The translations under genes were made by a program, and so were the position numbers. From PRO6 sp035565775 (GTDB lineage: Bacteria > Pseudomonadota > Alphaproteobacteria > Rhizobiales > Xanthobacteraceae): 64,000 bases of DNA. The notes beneath the pieces are model-generated. The model did no database searches. It had not been told where the DNA came from and saw nothing but the letters and a program-made list of their open reading frames with translations. Each line of letters begins with the position of its first letter. Positions within the stretch are counted from its first letter, which is position 1. Of the stretch, positions 1 through 9,052 are shown in pieces. The stretch spans positions 124,001 to 188,000 of the forward strand of contig DATMRW010000008.1 in the NCBI GenBank assembly GCA_035565775.1, given 5' to 3'.

Positions 1-353
1 ACGATCTCGATCTGCGCGTCCGCGTGATCGGCGCACCGACCAAGCGCGAGCGCGATGGCCTCGCAATGTCGTCGCGCAACGTCTACCTCGATGCCGAACA
101 GCGCCGCACGGCCACGACCATCTACCGCGCCATGACGGAGTGCGCCGAACGGCTGCGCAATGGCGGCCGCGTTCCGGCCGCAACAAAAGCCGGTGCGACC
201 GCCCTGGCGAAGGCTGGCTTCGAAGTGGATTACTTCGAGGCAAGGCACGCGGAAACGCTTGCGCCGATCTCGTCAGTCAACGCAGGACCGATCCGCCTGC
301 TCGTGGCCGCCCGTATCGGCACCACGCGCCTTATCGACAATATGAAAGTCTGA
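1..353 (+). CDS. panC: Pantothenate synthetase, C-terminal part (5' end outside window)
   Basis: PanC condenses pantoate and beta-alanine with ATP to make pantothenate in the cytoplasm. The reading frame is open from base 3. It shows the family sequence around DGLAMSSRN, which contributes to the active site, followed by the usual alpha/beta C-terminal lid domain (FEVDYFEARHAETL) and the terminal RIGTTRLIDN segment. About the last 115 residues are present, so the N-terminal nucleotide-binding domain lies to the left of the window. A strong hairpin follows the stop codon. Confidence 0.93.
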   Translation, partial: DLDLRVRVIGAPTKRERDGLAMSSRNVYLDAEQRRTATTIYRAMTECAERLRNGGRVPAATKAGATALAKAGFEVDYFEARHAETLAPISSVNAGPIRLLVAARIGTTRLIDNMKV

Positions 354-379
354 ATGAAAGTCTGGCGCTTAACGCCGGC

Positions 380-412
380 AACGGCAGATCGTTCAAAACG
401 GTCTGCCGTTTC
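380..412. terminator. Hairpin terminator between convergent panC and DUF1489 gene
   Basis: Two 14-base arms (AACGGCAGATCGTT and AACGGTCTGCCGTT) pair with a single G-U position around a CAA loop, followed by TTTC on the plus strand. It lies between the panC stop and the convergent DUF1489 stop, so it may serve both genes. The T-run is short. Confidence 0.65.
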
Positions 413-415
413 AAC

Positions 416-853
416 TCAGAGAAGGCCGAGTTCGCGCAGCTCGCGCCGCAGGCTTTCCGGCATCGCCTCGAGGCTTGCCTCGGCCACGCCGAGATCCGCG
501 GGCGCGTCCGTCGCGGCAAGATAGCGCCAGCCCTGAAATGCCCGCATCGGCCGCGGTGACACGGCAACCACCTTTGCGTCGAGCACCAGCCGGCAGCGGC
601 CGATCCCCTCCTCATCGCGAAACGGCTCGACCGCGACCAGCTTCTGGCGCGCGGTAATCTCGCCCTTGATCACCCAATAGAGCGAACCGCCATCGAGCAG
701 TTCGGTGTCGCGCTTGGGTACCATCCGCGTGACATGGAGAAGCTGCGGCGGCAGCCCCTGCGCTTCGTTCGACTGCAGGCGCTGGGCAATGCGGCTCCGC
801 AATGTCTTGAGTGAATCGCAACCGACGGCGAGCTTGATCAGGTGAAGCGGCAT
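416..853 (-). CDS. DUF1489 family protein
   Basis: A 145-residue cytoplasmic protein with no signal peptide or membrane segment. It matches the alphaproteobacterial DUF1489 family over its whole length, with the N-terminal pattern LIKLAVGCDSL and the central VTRMVPKR and GSLYWVIKG blocks. The biochemical role of the family is unknown. The ATG at 853 is the only start that keeps the conserved N-terminus. The gene converges on panC. Confidence 0.85.
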   Translation of the reverse strand: MPLHLIKLAVGCDSLKTLRSRIAQRLQSNEAQGLPPQLLHVTRMVPKRDTELLDGGSLYWVIKGEITARQKLVAVEPFRDEEGIGRCRLVLDAKVVAVSPRPMRAFQGWRYLAATDAPADLGVAEASLEAMPESLRRELRELGLL

Positions 854-914
854 TGTTTTCCGACGAGAACTTGTTTTTCCGACGAGAACGGTTGCATCAA
901 AGGGGCCAGCGCCG

Positions 915-1859
915 TCAGGGCGAGAGCTGGACCGGCGGCGCGGGCGGAACGGCCGGTGCTGCCTTCTGCCGCTGTTTGGCTGCTGGGGGTGCCGGGCGCG
1001 GCTGCGGGGTCGGCGCGGGCGCAGCCTCCGAATAGCTTTCCTGCGGCACTGACGGTGCCGGCGCTCGCGAAGCCTGGCTGGCCGCCGGCTCGGGATTCAT
1101 GATGCTGATTGGCGGAATCGATGCCGATGTCGGGAAATCGGCGTTGGTCGGCGTACCCGTCGACACGTTCGGAACGCCGTTCGCAGCGAAGCCAGGCGCG
1201 TCCGGCAGCACGGCACCAGCCGGCTCGACCAGGTTCGCGATCCAGCTCGCGGAATGGCGCGACACATGGCCGTCATAGGTCCGCTCGCGCATGTTGGCGA
1301 CGATCCGGGCGCGGTCACCGATGCTGGCAAAAGCCGGGCAAACCGTCTCGGTGCAGCCATCACGGCTGGTCAGAACATGCGCGACAAAGCCATAGCGGTC
1401 CCGCGCCAGCGCAAGGCGCAGGCTGCGCGCTTCGAGCGCGGTCGCCGCGCCTCCGCCGAAGGAAGCCAGACGCGCAAGCTGCGCCGCCGTATAGGAAACG
1501 GAGGCCGCGACCGCCTGCGGAGAGGAGAACAGTGCGCCTTCGCACTGGGCGAGAACCTGATCGCCGGCAAGCTCATCGAGGCAGGCGAGCGCGGGAACGC
1601 TCGCGATGCCCGGCGCGGAAGCGATCTCGGCCGCGTGGTCGGTGCGCGTCGAAAAATCTGCGAACGCGAGGACTGCACCAAGACCAAGCGCCAACACCGC
1701 GACAATGGCGAGCGCGATGTTGGCCGGCGACCTTCCGCTTTGAGAAAGAGTGATGACCAGAATTATTGCGACCGCCGCAGCCGCGGCAATCGCCATCAGA
1801 ATTGGGAAGCCAGGCAATAACTGCACCCCGTCCAAAAAATTTGTCCAGGTCCAGCTCAT
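915..1859 (-). CDS. Hypothetical membrane-anchored protein with proline-rich tail
   Basis: About 314 residues. The ATG at 1859 (MSWTWTNFLDG) is preferred over an upstream in-frame GTG because a GGGGGTGG ribosome site lies just before it. Two hydrophobic segments sit at about residues 18-40 and 47-70, followed by a soluble domain with several cysteines (ACLDELAG, DGCTETVCPAF). The last 60 residues are rich in Pro, Ala and Gln, resembling a flexible extracytoplasmic tail. No known family was recognised. A neighbouring small gene shares its orientation. Confidence 0.7.
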   Translation of the reverse strand: MSWTWTNFLDGVQLLPGFPILMAIAAAAAVAIILVITLSQSGRSPANIALAIVAVLALGLGAVLAFADFSTRTDHAAEIASAPGIASVPALACLDELAGDQVLAQCEGALFSSPQAVAASVSYTAAQLARLASFGGGAATALEARSLRLALARDRYGFVAHVLTSRDGCTETVCPAFASIGDRARIVANMRERTYDGHVSRHSASWIANLVEPAGAVLPDAPGFAANGVPNVSTGTPTNADFPTSASIPPISIMNPEPAASQASRAPAPSVPQESYSEAAPAPTPQPRPAPPAAKQRQKAAPAVPPAPPVQLSP

Positions 1860-1936
1860 GTTCAGCCACCCCCGAAGGCTGGTCGTCACTTCCGAGCCAA
1901 ACTAACCAGAGCAGATTGTCAGAAAGAAACTTCCGG

Positions 1937-2128
1937 TCAAGCGTTTACGAGCTGGCTCTCTTTGGCAACGCGCTCGAACGCTTCGGTGGAGCTTTTGATC
2001 CGATATTGGCAATCGTCGCCATCATGCGGAAGCAGTCGGATCACTTCGTAGACACCATCGGACGCAGGGCGAACCATGCTACTTGCGGTAAAATAAACGG
2101 CCTCGCCAACGACAAACTTGTGCTTCAA
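1937..2128 (-). CDS. Small conserved hypothetical protein (63 aa)
   Basis: Probable translation begins at a TTG codon at 2128 (KHKFVVGEAVYF), preceded at proper distance by AAGGAGAGG. The frame extends further upstream without a better start. The short protein has the pattern VYEVIRLLPHDG...QYRIKS...ERVAKESQL, which I recognise as a small cytoplasmic protein recurring in Rhizobiales genomes, with a beta-rich SH3-like appearance. Function unknown. No signal peptide. Confidence 0.7.
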   Translation of the reverse strand: MKHKFVVGEAVYFTASSMVRPASDGVYEVIRLLPHDGDDCQYRIKSSTEAFERVAKESQLVNA

Positions 2129-2325
2129 TGCCCTCTCCTTCACGCAGTACCAGGAACGAAAAACCTCAACGGTCCAGGTCGGGTGCCCGCAGAGGCAGGG
2201 CACTTTTAGCACATCATTAACACTTCTGGCCAGAAAAAACCGGCCAAAATTCAATTTTTGATAGACATTTCATAGAGATAAATAAATCGAGGGAACTTTT
2301 GGAAGGAACTTTCGGGTTCCTCCCG

Positions 2326-3153
2326 TCAAGATTTTTCCTTTCCGGCTTGCGGCTGAGGCCTTGGGCCGGGCAGCAGCGAAGGGGTGCGCCCCGTCAGCCA
2401 GTAGGAGATCAGACCAACCCATTCGTGGCAGGCGACATCGCTGCGGGCCAACCCGGCGCTGAGGCGATGGAACGGCATCAAGGCGTCGCGCCAGCCCTGC
2501 GTGCGCCAGTCGACAGGATAGGCCTCGACCTCGAACCCGGCCTTGCGAAAGGCGCCGACCGCGCGCGGCATGTGAAAGGCCGAGGTCACCAGCAGCCAGC
2601 GCTCGCCCTCTTCCGGCGCGACCAGCGTCCGCGTCAGCCGGGCGTTTTCGGCGGTGGTGCGCGACGCAGCCTCAAGCAGGACGCGCCGGGGGTCGATGCC
2701 GAACTCCTCCAGCAGCCTGCCTGCGAAAAAGGCCTCCTTGACTCTGCCCGCGAGCAATGAGCCGTTGCCACCGCTGAATACGATCTTCGCCTCCGGGAAT
2801 TGCCTCGCGAGCCTGAGCATCGCGATGATGCGCTCGGCCGACGCCCCGACTTCGATATCGTCGCGCTCTTGCGATACCTCCGGATCGATCGAGCCGCCGA
2901 GCACGATGATGCCCGCGGGCTTTTCGCCCTGGGCCTGCCACGCCGGAAAACGCTCTGTGAGCGTCAGCAGCAGAATGTTGCCGACGGGCGAAAAGCCGAA
3001 CACCAGCAGCAGCACGATCCCCGTCCCCATCAGGGAGAGCCCGCTCCGCTGCCATCCGACCAATAGACCGAGCAAACCGGCGCCGCAGAGAAGGGCAATG
3101 GCATTGGACGGCAGGGTGATGAAGCCAATGATTTTTGACAGCAGAGAAAACAA
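2326..3153 (-). CDS. YdcF/ElyC/SanA family (DUF218) membrane protein
   Basis: A 275-residue protein. Two membrane segments (about residues 14-34 and 38-60) precede a DUF218 domain with the family core GIIVLGGSI, KIVFSGGNG, E.ASRTTAENA and LLVTSAFHMPRA. Relatives such as ElyC and SanA act in cell-envelope integrity or polysaccharide metabolism, but the reaction is not established. Translation starts at a TTG (3153) with GAGAGGAAG upstream. It is divergent from the deacetylase gene at 3381. Confidence 0.85.
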   Translation of the reverse strand: MFSLLSKIIGFITLPSNAIALLCGAGLLGLLVGWQRSGLSLMGTGIVLLLVFGFSPVGNILLLTLTERFPAWQAQGEKPAGIIVLGGSIDPEVSQERDDIEVGASAERIIAMLRLARQFPEAKIVFSGGNGSLLAGRVKEAFFAGRLLEEFGIDPRRVLLEAASRTTAENARLTRTLVAPEEGERWLLVTSAFHMPRAVGAFRKAGFEVEAYPVDWRTQGWRDALMPFHRLSAGLARSDVACHEWVGLISYWLTGRTPSLLPGPRPQPQAGKEKS

Positions 3154-3380
3154 TGCAGCTTCCTCTCAGGCTGGTTCCGGCCCTCCCGGCCGGGCGCGGA
3201 CGGCAAGGCCTTCGGTACGCCCGCAGATTGTCGTGCTTCCGCCATATTGGCCGACAAATCAATTTTGCGCGCGAACTGCCGAAAGAACCTCTCATCGAGC
3301 AACGTCATGCGCTAAGAGGTGGTTATCAGCCTTTGGATGAGGCTGCGTCAGCCCCTGTCGCGTTCCGAGCCGAGAATTTG

Positions 3381-4184
3381 ATGCATCTGTTTCGCACCGC
3401 CATCGCCATTGGCATTTTCTGCCTCGCGGGCCATGCCGCGGTGGCAGCTGATTGCCCGAAGCCGAATGCGCTCGGCACCTCGCGCATCATGGCCGTTGAT
3501 CCCGCGGCGTATCCCAGGGTGGGCCTGAAGAGTTTTCCGCAAACGCTGCCGCTTGCCGACAAGGAAGTCGTGCTGACCTTCGACGACGGGCCGCTTCCGG
3601 CAACGACGACGAAGGTTCTCGAAGCCTTGGCTGCGGAGTGCGTGCGCGCGACCTTTTTCGTGGTGGGACAGAACGCAAAGGCCTATCCGCGCATGGTGCA
3701 GCGCCTCGTCAAGGACGGCCACACGGTCGGGTACCACTCCTATTCGCATCCCAACCTGAAGAAGCTCCCCTATGCCAAGGCGCTCGCCAATATCGATCAC
3801 GGCATTGCCGCCAATCAGGCAGCCCTGTCGGGCATCGCGGCGAGCGCTGCGCCGTTCTTCCGGTTCCCCTATTTCGACTCCACCCCAAAACTTCTCGATA
3901 CGCTGGAGAAGCGTGGCCTTGCTGTGTTCGGCGCGGATTTCTGGGCAAGCGATTGGGAAAACATCACGCCGGAGCAGGAACTGAAGCTGGTCACCGACCG
4001 TCTGCTCAAGGCCGGGCGGGGAATCATCCTGTTCCATGACGTGCAGGCGCGCACCGCCGCAATGCTGCCAGCATTTTTGAGCTTTTTGCACCAGCATGGC
4101 TACAGGGTCGTCCATCTGGTTCCGGCCGATAAAAACTTGTCCCGTAGCGCGGCGCGAAATTTGCAGCAAAGGCAGCCGTTCTGA
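3381..4184 (+). CDS. Polysaccharide deacetylase (NodB homology), exported, copy 1
   Basis: A predicted secreted de-N-acetylase or de-O-acetylase of cell-surface polysaccharide. The ATG at 3381 gives a Sec signal peptide (hydrophobic run at residues 5-20, cleavage near AVAAD). NodB motifs are visible in order: TFDDGP with the metal-binding Asp pair, HSYSHP supplying the two metal His residues, RFPYFD, DFWASDW, and LFHDVQ with the catalytic His. Length is 267 residues, normal for a single-domain enzyme. A second homologous gene follows at once. The target polymer is not shown by the sequence. Confidence 0.88.
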   Translation: MHLFRTAIAIGIFCLAGHAAVAADCPKPNALGTSRIMAVDPAAYPRVGLKSFPQTLPLADKEVVLTFDDGPLPATTTKVLEALAAECVRATFFVVGQNAKAYPRMVQRLVKDGHTVGYHSYSHPNLKKLPYAKALANIDHGIAANQAALSGIAASAAPFFRFPYFDSTPKLLDTLEKRGLAVFGADFWASDWENITPEQELKLVTDRLLKAGRGIILFHDVQARTAAMLPAFLSFLHQHGYRVVHLVPADKNLSRSAARNLQQRQPF

Positions 4185-4281
4185 TTTGAGGTTAACGAGA
4201 CGTTCATGGCCGGGGCGGTAATTTGCGCCCCCTGCCGGCATATTGCGACCGACGTTTTATTTTTGGAAAGTGGTGGCGTTG

Positions 4282-5565
4282 ATGAGTGATGCGTTTCGGG
4301 GGCGGACATTGCGGACAATCGCTCTCCCGATCTTGGCCGCCATCGCTGGTTTCTCCGCCCTTCCGTCTGCGGCCAACGCGGCCTCCTGCGCAGGCAACCC
4401 CAATGCACTTGGTACCTCGCGCGTTCTCGTGGTGGATCCGACCGAGCATCCGCTGATCGGCACGATGCAGTATCCCGAGACGCTGCCGCTGCGGGATCGC
4501 GAGGTCGTGCTGACATTCGACGACGGCCCCCTGCCCGCGCATTCGAACAAGATTTTGGACATGCTCGCCGGCGATTGCGTCAAGGCGACATTCTTCCTCG
4601 TCGGGCGGATGGCACGGCAGTTTCCCGCCGGCGTGCGCCGCGTCTATGACGAAGGCCACACGGTGGCGACCCACAGCGAAACCCATCCGCTGAATTTCGA
4701 CCGCATGCCGGCCGAGCGCGCCGAGCACGAAATCGACACCGGCATCGCGTCGGTTAAATCCGCGCTGCGCGATCCGTCCCATCTCTCGCCGTTCTTCCGC
4801 ATTCCCGGCCTGCGCCGCATCGGCAATGTCGAGGATTACCTGACGTCGAAAGGCATCATGACGTGGAGCGCGGATTTCCCGGCCGATGACTGGCTGAAGA
4901 TTTCCGGTCAGCAGGTCGCCAAGCTGGCGATTTCGCGGCTTGAGGCCAAGGGCAAGGGCGTGCTGCTGCTGCACGACATTCAGGCGCGCACCGTCGAGGC
5001 CCTGCCGATCATTTTGAGCGAACTTAAGGCGCGCGGCTATCGCGTCGTGCATGTTGTCGCGGCCGATGCGAAAAATCCGAAGACGCCGACCGAGCCGTCG
5101 CAATGGCGCCTGCATCCGCCCTCCGCGCCGACCGTCGCCCGCACGAGGTGGCCCGCGGTGCCGTCGCACTTCGTTTATGCGCACAAGTCGCAGGTCGCCT
5201 ATCCCGCGCTTGCGCAGCTCGTCGCTCATCAGAACGGCGCCAGCAAAAGCTATGCGAAAAGCGTCGAGCTATTGCCGCGCGCGAATGGCTGGTCGGTGCG
5301 TCCCGTCATGACGACGCCTGCCACCGCATCGCTTCCGATTCCGGGTGCAAACATTTTCGACGTCGCAGAGCAAACCACGGGCAGCGTGCGCCGTCACGCG
5401 AGACGTCCCTCGGCCGCTGCTCCGCACTCCGCGAGGCCACGCCCCGCACGCACCGAGCCGTCGCAGGCTGCCGCGTCATCTGCCCGCTCGCCGCTCCAAC
5501 TGCTGCCGGGCAGCGCACCCATCAACGAAGCCGGCTTCAGGCAAGGCTCCCTGCAGCTTCGCTGA
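4282..5565 (+). CDS. Polysaccharide deacetylase (NodB homology), exported, copy 2 with long basic tail
   Basis: Paralog of the preceding gene. The ATG at 4282 gives a signal peptide ending near NAASCAG. Motifs are TFDDGP, HSETHP, RIPGLR, DFPADDW and LLHDIQ. The catalytic domain ends near residue 265. A further 160 residues, rich in Pro, Ala, Arg and Ser, follow and are absent from copy 1; they could anchor the enzyme to an acidic polymer or wall, which is inference. Both copies begin with the same mature motif (NALGTSR...VDP), pointing to a recent tandem duplication. Confidence 0.87.
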   Translation: MSDAFRGRTLRTIALPILAAIAGFSALPSAANAASCAGNPNALGTSRVLVVDPTEHPLIGTMQYPETLPLRDREVVLTFDDGPLPAHSNKILDMLAGDCVKATFFLVGRMARQFPAGVRRVYDEGHTVATHSETHPLNFDRMPAERAEHEIDTGIASVKSALRDPSHLSPFFRIPGLRRIGNVEDYLTSKGIMTWSADFPADDWLKISGQQVAKLAISRLEAKGKGVLLLHDIQARTVEALPIILSELKARGYRVVHVVAADAKNPKTPTEPSQWRLHPPSAPTVARTRWPAVPSHFVYAHKSQVAYPALAQLVAHQNGASKSYAKSVELLPRANGWSVRPVMTTPATASLPIPGANIFDVAEQTTGSVRRHARRPSAAAPHSARPRPARTEPSQAAASSARSPLQLLPGSAPINEAGFRQGSLQLR

Positions 5566-5603
5566 GTTCAGCAATCCGACAAAGCCTTGTGGCACAAACA
5601 GAC

Positions 5604-5637
5604 GACGGCCCGCTTTCGAGCGGGCCGTTCTTGTTTG
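5604..5637 (+). terminator. Rho-independent terminator after deacetylase pair
   Basis: CGGCCCGC and GCGGGCCG arms around a short TTTCGA loop, followed by TTCTTGTTT, about 40 bases after the stop of deacetylase copy 2. Confidence 0.8.
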
Positions 5638-5675
5638 CGGCAGCAACGACGATCGCTGACGCTATTTATCGAGAA

Positions 5676-6068
5676 TCAGAAGTTGCTGACGCCGGGGAAT
5701 AAAAAGTTCGGGGTCAGCGGGGCGATGCTGCCTCGCGTGTAGCCGTAAGGCGGCAACGCAGGCTGTACTACGGCGCCACCGTCGGGGATCATGGCAAAGC
5801 TGCCAGCCAGACCGTAGCCACCAGGGCCCGGGGCCCCATAACCATACCCATATCCAGGAAACACAGGCCCGGGAGTTTCCCCGGTCGTCAGGCGGCTGTC
5901 GTTCTGGCTGCCGGACTCGCTCGCTCTCTGGCCATTGAAGTTATCATAGCCGCTGACGACGTAGTGCTCCTGCGTAAAGTTCGGCCCGTAAAATCCCTGC
6001 GCAAAGCTCGGCCCGACAACAGCGACCGAAAAGACCGCCGTGGCTGCCAACAGTTTGAGTTTACTCAT
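5676..6068 (-). CDS. Hypothetical exported Gly/Tyr/Pro-rich protein
   Basis: 130 residues starting at the ATG at 6068, which has GGGAGAG upstream. The N-terminus MSKLKLLAATAVFSVAVVG is a clear Sec signal peptide with cleavage near SFAQG. The mature part is low in charge and rich in Gly, Tyr and Pro (PGYGYGYGAPGPGG), like small exported proteins of Bradyrhizobium relatives. No enzymatic motif. It faces the deacetylase pair convergently. Function unknown. Confidence 0.75.
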   Translation of the reverse strand: MSKLKLLAATAVFSVAVVGPSFAQGFYGPNFTQEHYVVSGYDNFNGQRASESGSQNDSRLTTGETPGPVFPGYGYGYGAPGPGGYGLAGSFAMIPDGGAVVQPALPPYGYTRGSIAPLTPNFLFPGVSNF

Positions 6069-6285
6069 CTCGTGCTCTCCCTTGAGGAGAACGCACCCGC
6101 TCTCCCATGGCAGAGCTAACAGATCGGCAATCATGGCGTTCCGGACGGAAAAATCCGTTCGGAGACAAATAGGCGTGATTACCAAACGTTCCGGGACTGG
6201 TTGAGGTTCCGGCAAAATTGTCTTTTTTGTGAGAAACAGGAATCGACTGCCTGTTTATGCAGCACCGCTTTTCCGCAGCGCGATC

Positions 6286-7509
6286 TCAGGCCGCCTCTTT
6301 TGCTGTCGCCCCCGACATGCGCTCCGTCATGGGAAATGGCCGAAACGCCATCGCGATCAGAAAGGCGGCGAGCCCCATCCCCCATGATGCGACATAGAGC
6401 CAGGCATAGTTGGCGAGGCTGTCGTAGATCAGGCCGCCGAGCAGAGGACCGGTCGACATGCCGAGGCTTCCCGCCATCGCCATTCCGCCGATGATGGTGC
6501 CCATCATCCGCAGCGGAAAGTTTTCGCGCGCGATCACGGCATAGAGTGGCATCACGCCGGCATAGAGGAAGCCGACCAGCACAGCGACCATGTAGAAGGC
6601 GCTGATGTCACTGACGAAGGCATAAGCGAGCACGCCAAACGCCTGCAGGAAGAGGCCCGCCACGAGAACGTGCTTGGCGCCGAGGCGGTCGCCGAGAAGG
6701 CCGAAGGCGATGCGCCCGCCCATCCCGGCAAGCCCTTCGACGCTGTAGATCGAAACGGCGGCGATCAACGGAATGCCGCAGGTGACCGCATAGCTCACCG
6801 TGTGGAAGATCGGCCCGGAATGCGTCGCGCAGCAGAAGAAGTTGGCGAGCATCAGAATGATGAACTGCGGCGAACGCACCGCCTCGCGCACCGTCATTTC
6901 CGATTGGCGCTCTGGCCCGCCCGTGGCGGTAGCGTTATTCTCGAAAGCGGGCGGCCGGCGCACGAAGAGCGACGCCGGGATCATCACGGCAGCGACAATG
7001 CCAGCCATGATCAAAAGCGATGTCCGCCAGTCGTGGATCGAGATCAGCCACGCCGCGAATGGCGCCATGGTCAGCGGCGCCATTCCCATGCCTGCCGAGA
7101 CGAGCGCCACCGCGAGGCTGCGCTGCGTGTCGAACCAGCCCGTGACGCAGGCCATCATGGGCGCGAAGACTGCGGCGGTCGCGCTGCCGACCAGCAGGCC
7201 GAAAACGACCTGAAACTCGGTCAGCGTCCCCGCCCTGCTCGCGAGCGCCAGACTGGCCGCCAGAAGCGCCGAGCCGGCGACCACCACCAGACGCGGCCCG
7301 AACCGGTCGGACAGCCCACCCCAGACAAGGCTGCCGAGCGCCATCGCCAGAAAGCCGACCGTCATCGAGCTCGATATGCCCGTGACCGACCATCCGGTCT
7401 CCCGCGACATCGGCATCAGGAACACCGGCAAGGCGAACATCGCGCCTGCCGCGACACAGCCCAGCAGCCCACCAACCCCGACAATGACCCAGCGATATGA
7501 ATGGCCCAT
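6286..7509 (-). CDS. MFS transporter
   Basis: A 407-residue inner-membrane carrier with about 12 hydrophobic segments. The loop after helix 2 carries the MFS signature (GGLSDRFGPR), and its half-repeat GLLGDRLGAKH recurs after helix 8. The overall pattern (GWSVTGISSSMTVGFL, CVTGWFDTQRSLA) resembles the monocarboxylate/oxalate-formate type branch, so an organic acid is a plausible substrate, but this is not proven. No partner genes adjoin it. Confidence 0.85.
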   Translation of the reverse strand: MGHSYRWVIVGVGGLLGCVAAGAMFALPVFLMPMSRETGWSVTGISSSMTVGFLAMALGSLVWGGLSDRFGPRLVVVAGSALLAASLALASRAGTLTEFQVVFGLLVGSATAAVFAPMMACVTGWFDTQRSLAVALVSAGMGMAPLTMAPFAAWLISIHDWRTSLLIMAGIVAAVMIPASLFVRRPPAFENNATATGGPERQSEMTVREAVRSPQFIILMLANFFCCATHSGPIFHTVSYAVTCGIPLIAAVSIYSVEGLAGMGGRIAFGLLGDRLGAKHVLVAGLFLQAFGVLAYAFVSDISAFYMVAVLVGFLYAGVMPLYAVIARENFPLRMMGTIIGGMAMAGSLGMSTGPLLGGLIYDSLANYAWLYVASWGMGLAAFLIAMAFRPFPMTERMSGATAKEAA

Positions 7510-7834
7510 GGATGTTTCCCCCGGAACTGAGCCGATGTGCCCTGAGCATGCACGACCGGCATTGTGTTCCAGAAGGACGCACCGGCAAGAGCGCCGCCGA
7601 CAGCTTGAGACGAATTTTCACGCCCGCGACGATCTTGCTTGCTGCCAGGCTGCTCAACAGTTCCCGCGCGACAGATGCGCGGAGGGAAAGTGCGACGAAT
7701 CGAAGGGGATGATGAACCCGCGCCGGGAAATGAGTTCTTGGAGGACCGGCGAGCGGAAAAACTGCGCCGCACCTGAGGGAAAGGTGCCGGCCACAATGCA
7801 AAAACCACAATAATTTCAGATGGGTAATTTGCGG
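7510..7834. other. Gene-free interval between MFS gene and tRNA-Leu
   Basis: 325 bases upstream of the leftward MFS gene. It must hold that gene's promoter, but no convincing operator, ORF or RNA structure was recognised. Confidence 0.4.
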
Positions 7835-7919
7835 TGGTGCGCTCGGAGGGACTCGAACCCCCACGATGTTACTCACTGCCACCTCAAGGCAGCGCGTCTA
7901 CCAATTCCGCCACGAGCGC
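7835..7919 (-). tRNA. tRNA-Leu(GAG)
   Basis: Read on the minus strand it begins GCGCTCGTGGCGG and folds into a cloverleaf. The anticodon stem is CTGCC/GGCAG with loop TTGAGGT (anticodon GAG), a short variable arm typical of Leu tRNA is present, the T-loop is GTTCGAGTC, and the acceptor stem is GCGCTC/GAGCGC. The CCA end is encoded (7835-7837). Confidence 0.96.
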
Positions 7920-8025
7920 GTCAAACCGGGGCCGATTCATTTGCTGCACCGGATGACGGCGCCCATGTAACAAATCAGCGTTGCATCGACAAGAGGATGA
8001 TGCAGTCTTTTCAACCGATCTTCAG

Positions 8026-8268
8026 TTATCTTCGATCGGCGAGCCGCGGGATCATCTGCTTGACCTCGACCGCGATCCGGTTGCGGTTGACAACCACGAC
8101 ACCGCTGGCGATCGGCAGATTGTTGGCGAGAACTTTGACTTCGTCCTGCTCAGTCGTATCTAGCTCGATAATCGCACCACGGCTGAGACGCATCACCTGA
8201 TGGACAGGCATCGTCGTGGCGCCGAGGACGACCATGAGATCTACGGAAACTTTATCGAGAGTTGGCAC
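8026..8268 (-). CDS. FliN/SpoA-domain protein (flagellar motor switch type)
   Basis: An 80-residue protein that is essentially one SpoA domain. It shows VDLMVVLGATTMPVHQVMRLSRG, the FliN signature GAIIELD, and the C-terminal pattern VLANNLPIASGVVVVNRNRIAVEV. FliN forms the C-ring of the flagellar switch with FliM and FliG. No other flagellar gene is nearby, so this stand-alone copy may be an accessory paralog. The start is a GTG at 8268. Confidence 0.85.
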   Translation of the reverse strand: MPTLDKVSVDLMVVLGATTMPVHQVMRLSRGAIIELDTTEQDEVKVLANNLPIASGVVVVNRNRIAVEVKQMIPRLADRR

Positions 8269-8326
8269 TGCGGCGACCTACACACACAAATGACGATGCC
8301 GCAGATCACCACGTTATGGTTAGTGA

Positions 8327-9049
8327 ATGATTAACGACCGACAGCACCTGCACCACTCCCTGCCCGCACAGGCTGGCTCGCCGCCGGTCGAGTGGCTGAT
8401 CTCCGATTCGCCGGTGCCGTACGACGATGCGATCGCCTTCATGGAAGAGCGAGCCGCCAGAATCGCGGCGGGCGAGGCAAACGAACTCGTGTGGTTGCTC
8501 GAGCATCCCCCGCTCTACACAAGCGGCACGAGTGCGCGCAGCGAGGACCTGCGCAATCCGCAGTTCCCCGTGTTCTCAAGCGGGCGCGGCGGCCAGCTCA
8601 CCTATCACGGCCCCGGCCAGCGCATTGCCTATGTGATGCTCGACCTCAAGCGCCGCAGACCCGACGTGCGGGTCTATGTCGCGAGCCTCGAACAATGGCT
8701 GATTGAAACGCTCGCAGCCTTCAACATCCGTGGAGAGCGGCGGGAGGATCGCGTCGGGGTGTGGGTCAAGCGCGCCGACAAGGGCGACGGCCACGAGGAC
8801 AAGATCGCCGCGATCGGCGTCCGCCTCAAGCGCTGGGTTTCGTTTCACGGCATCGCCCTCAATGTCGATCCGGACCTCGGCCACTTTACGGGAATCGTTC
8901 CCTGCGGCGTCGCCGATCCGCGCTTCGGCGTCACCAGCCTTGTCGATCTCGGCCTGCCGGTATCGATGAGCGACGTGGACATCGCGCTGCGCGAAGCGTT
9001 TGAACGGGTGTTCGGGAACGAGGCGCTGCCGGACGCAGCCTTGCGCTGA
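8327..9049 (+). CDS. lipB: Octanoyltransferase LipB
   Basis: LipB moves the octanoyl group from octanoyl-ACP to lipoyl domains, the first step of lipoate synthesis. Signature elements are ELVWLLEHPPLYTSGTSA, RGGQLTYHGPGQ, and the catalytic Cys in IVPCGVADPRFGVTSL with the conserved Lys in KIAAIGVRLKRW. Length 240 residues is normal. It converges on the acylphosphatase gene with only three bases between the stops. Confidence 0.96.
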   Translation: MINDRQHLHHSLPAQAGSPPVEWLISDSPVPYDDAIAFMEERAARIAAGEANELVWLLEHPPLYTSGTSARSEDLRNPQFPVFSSGRGGQLTYHGPGQRIAYVMLDLKRRRPDVRVYVASLEQWLIETLAAFNIRGERREDRVGVWVKRADKGDGHEDKIAAIGVRLKRWVSFHGIALNVDPDLGHFTGIVPCGVADPRFGVTSLVDLGLPVSMSDVDIALREAFERVFGNEALPDAALR

Positions 9050-9052
9050 CGC

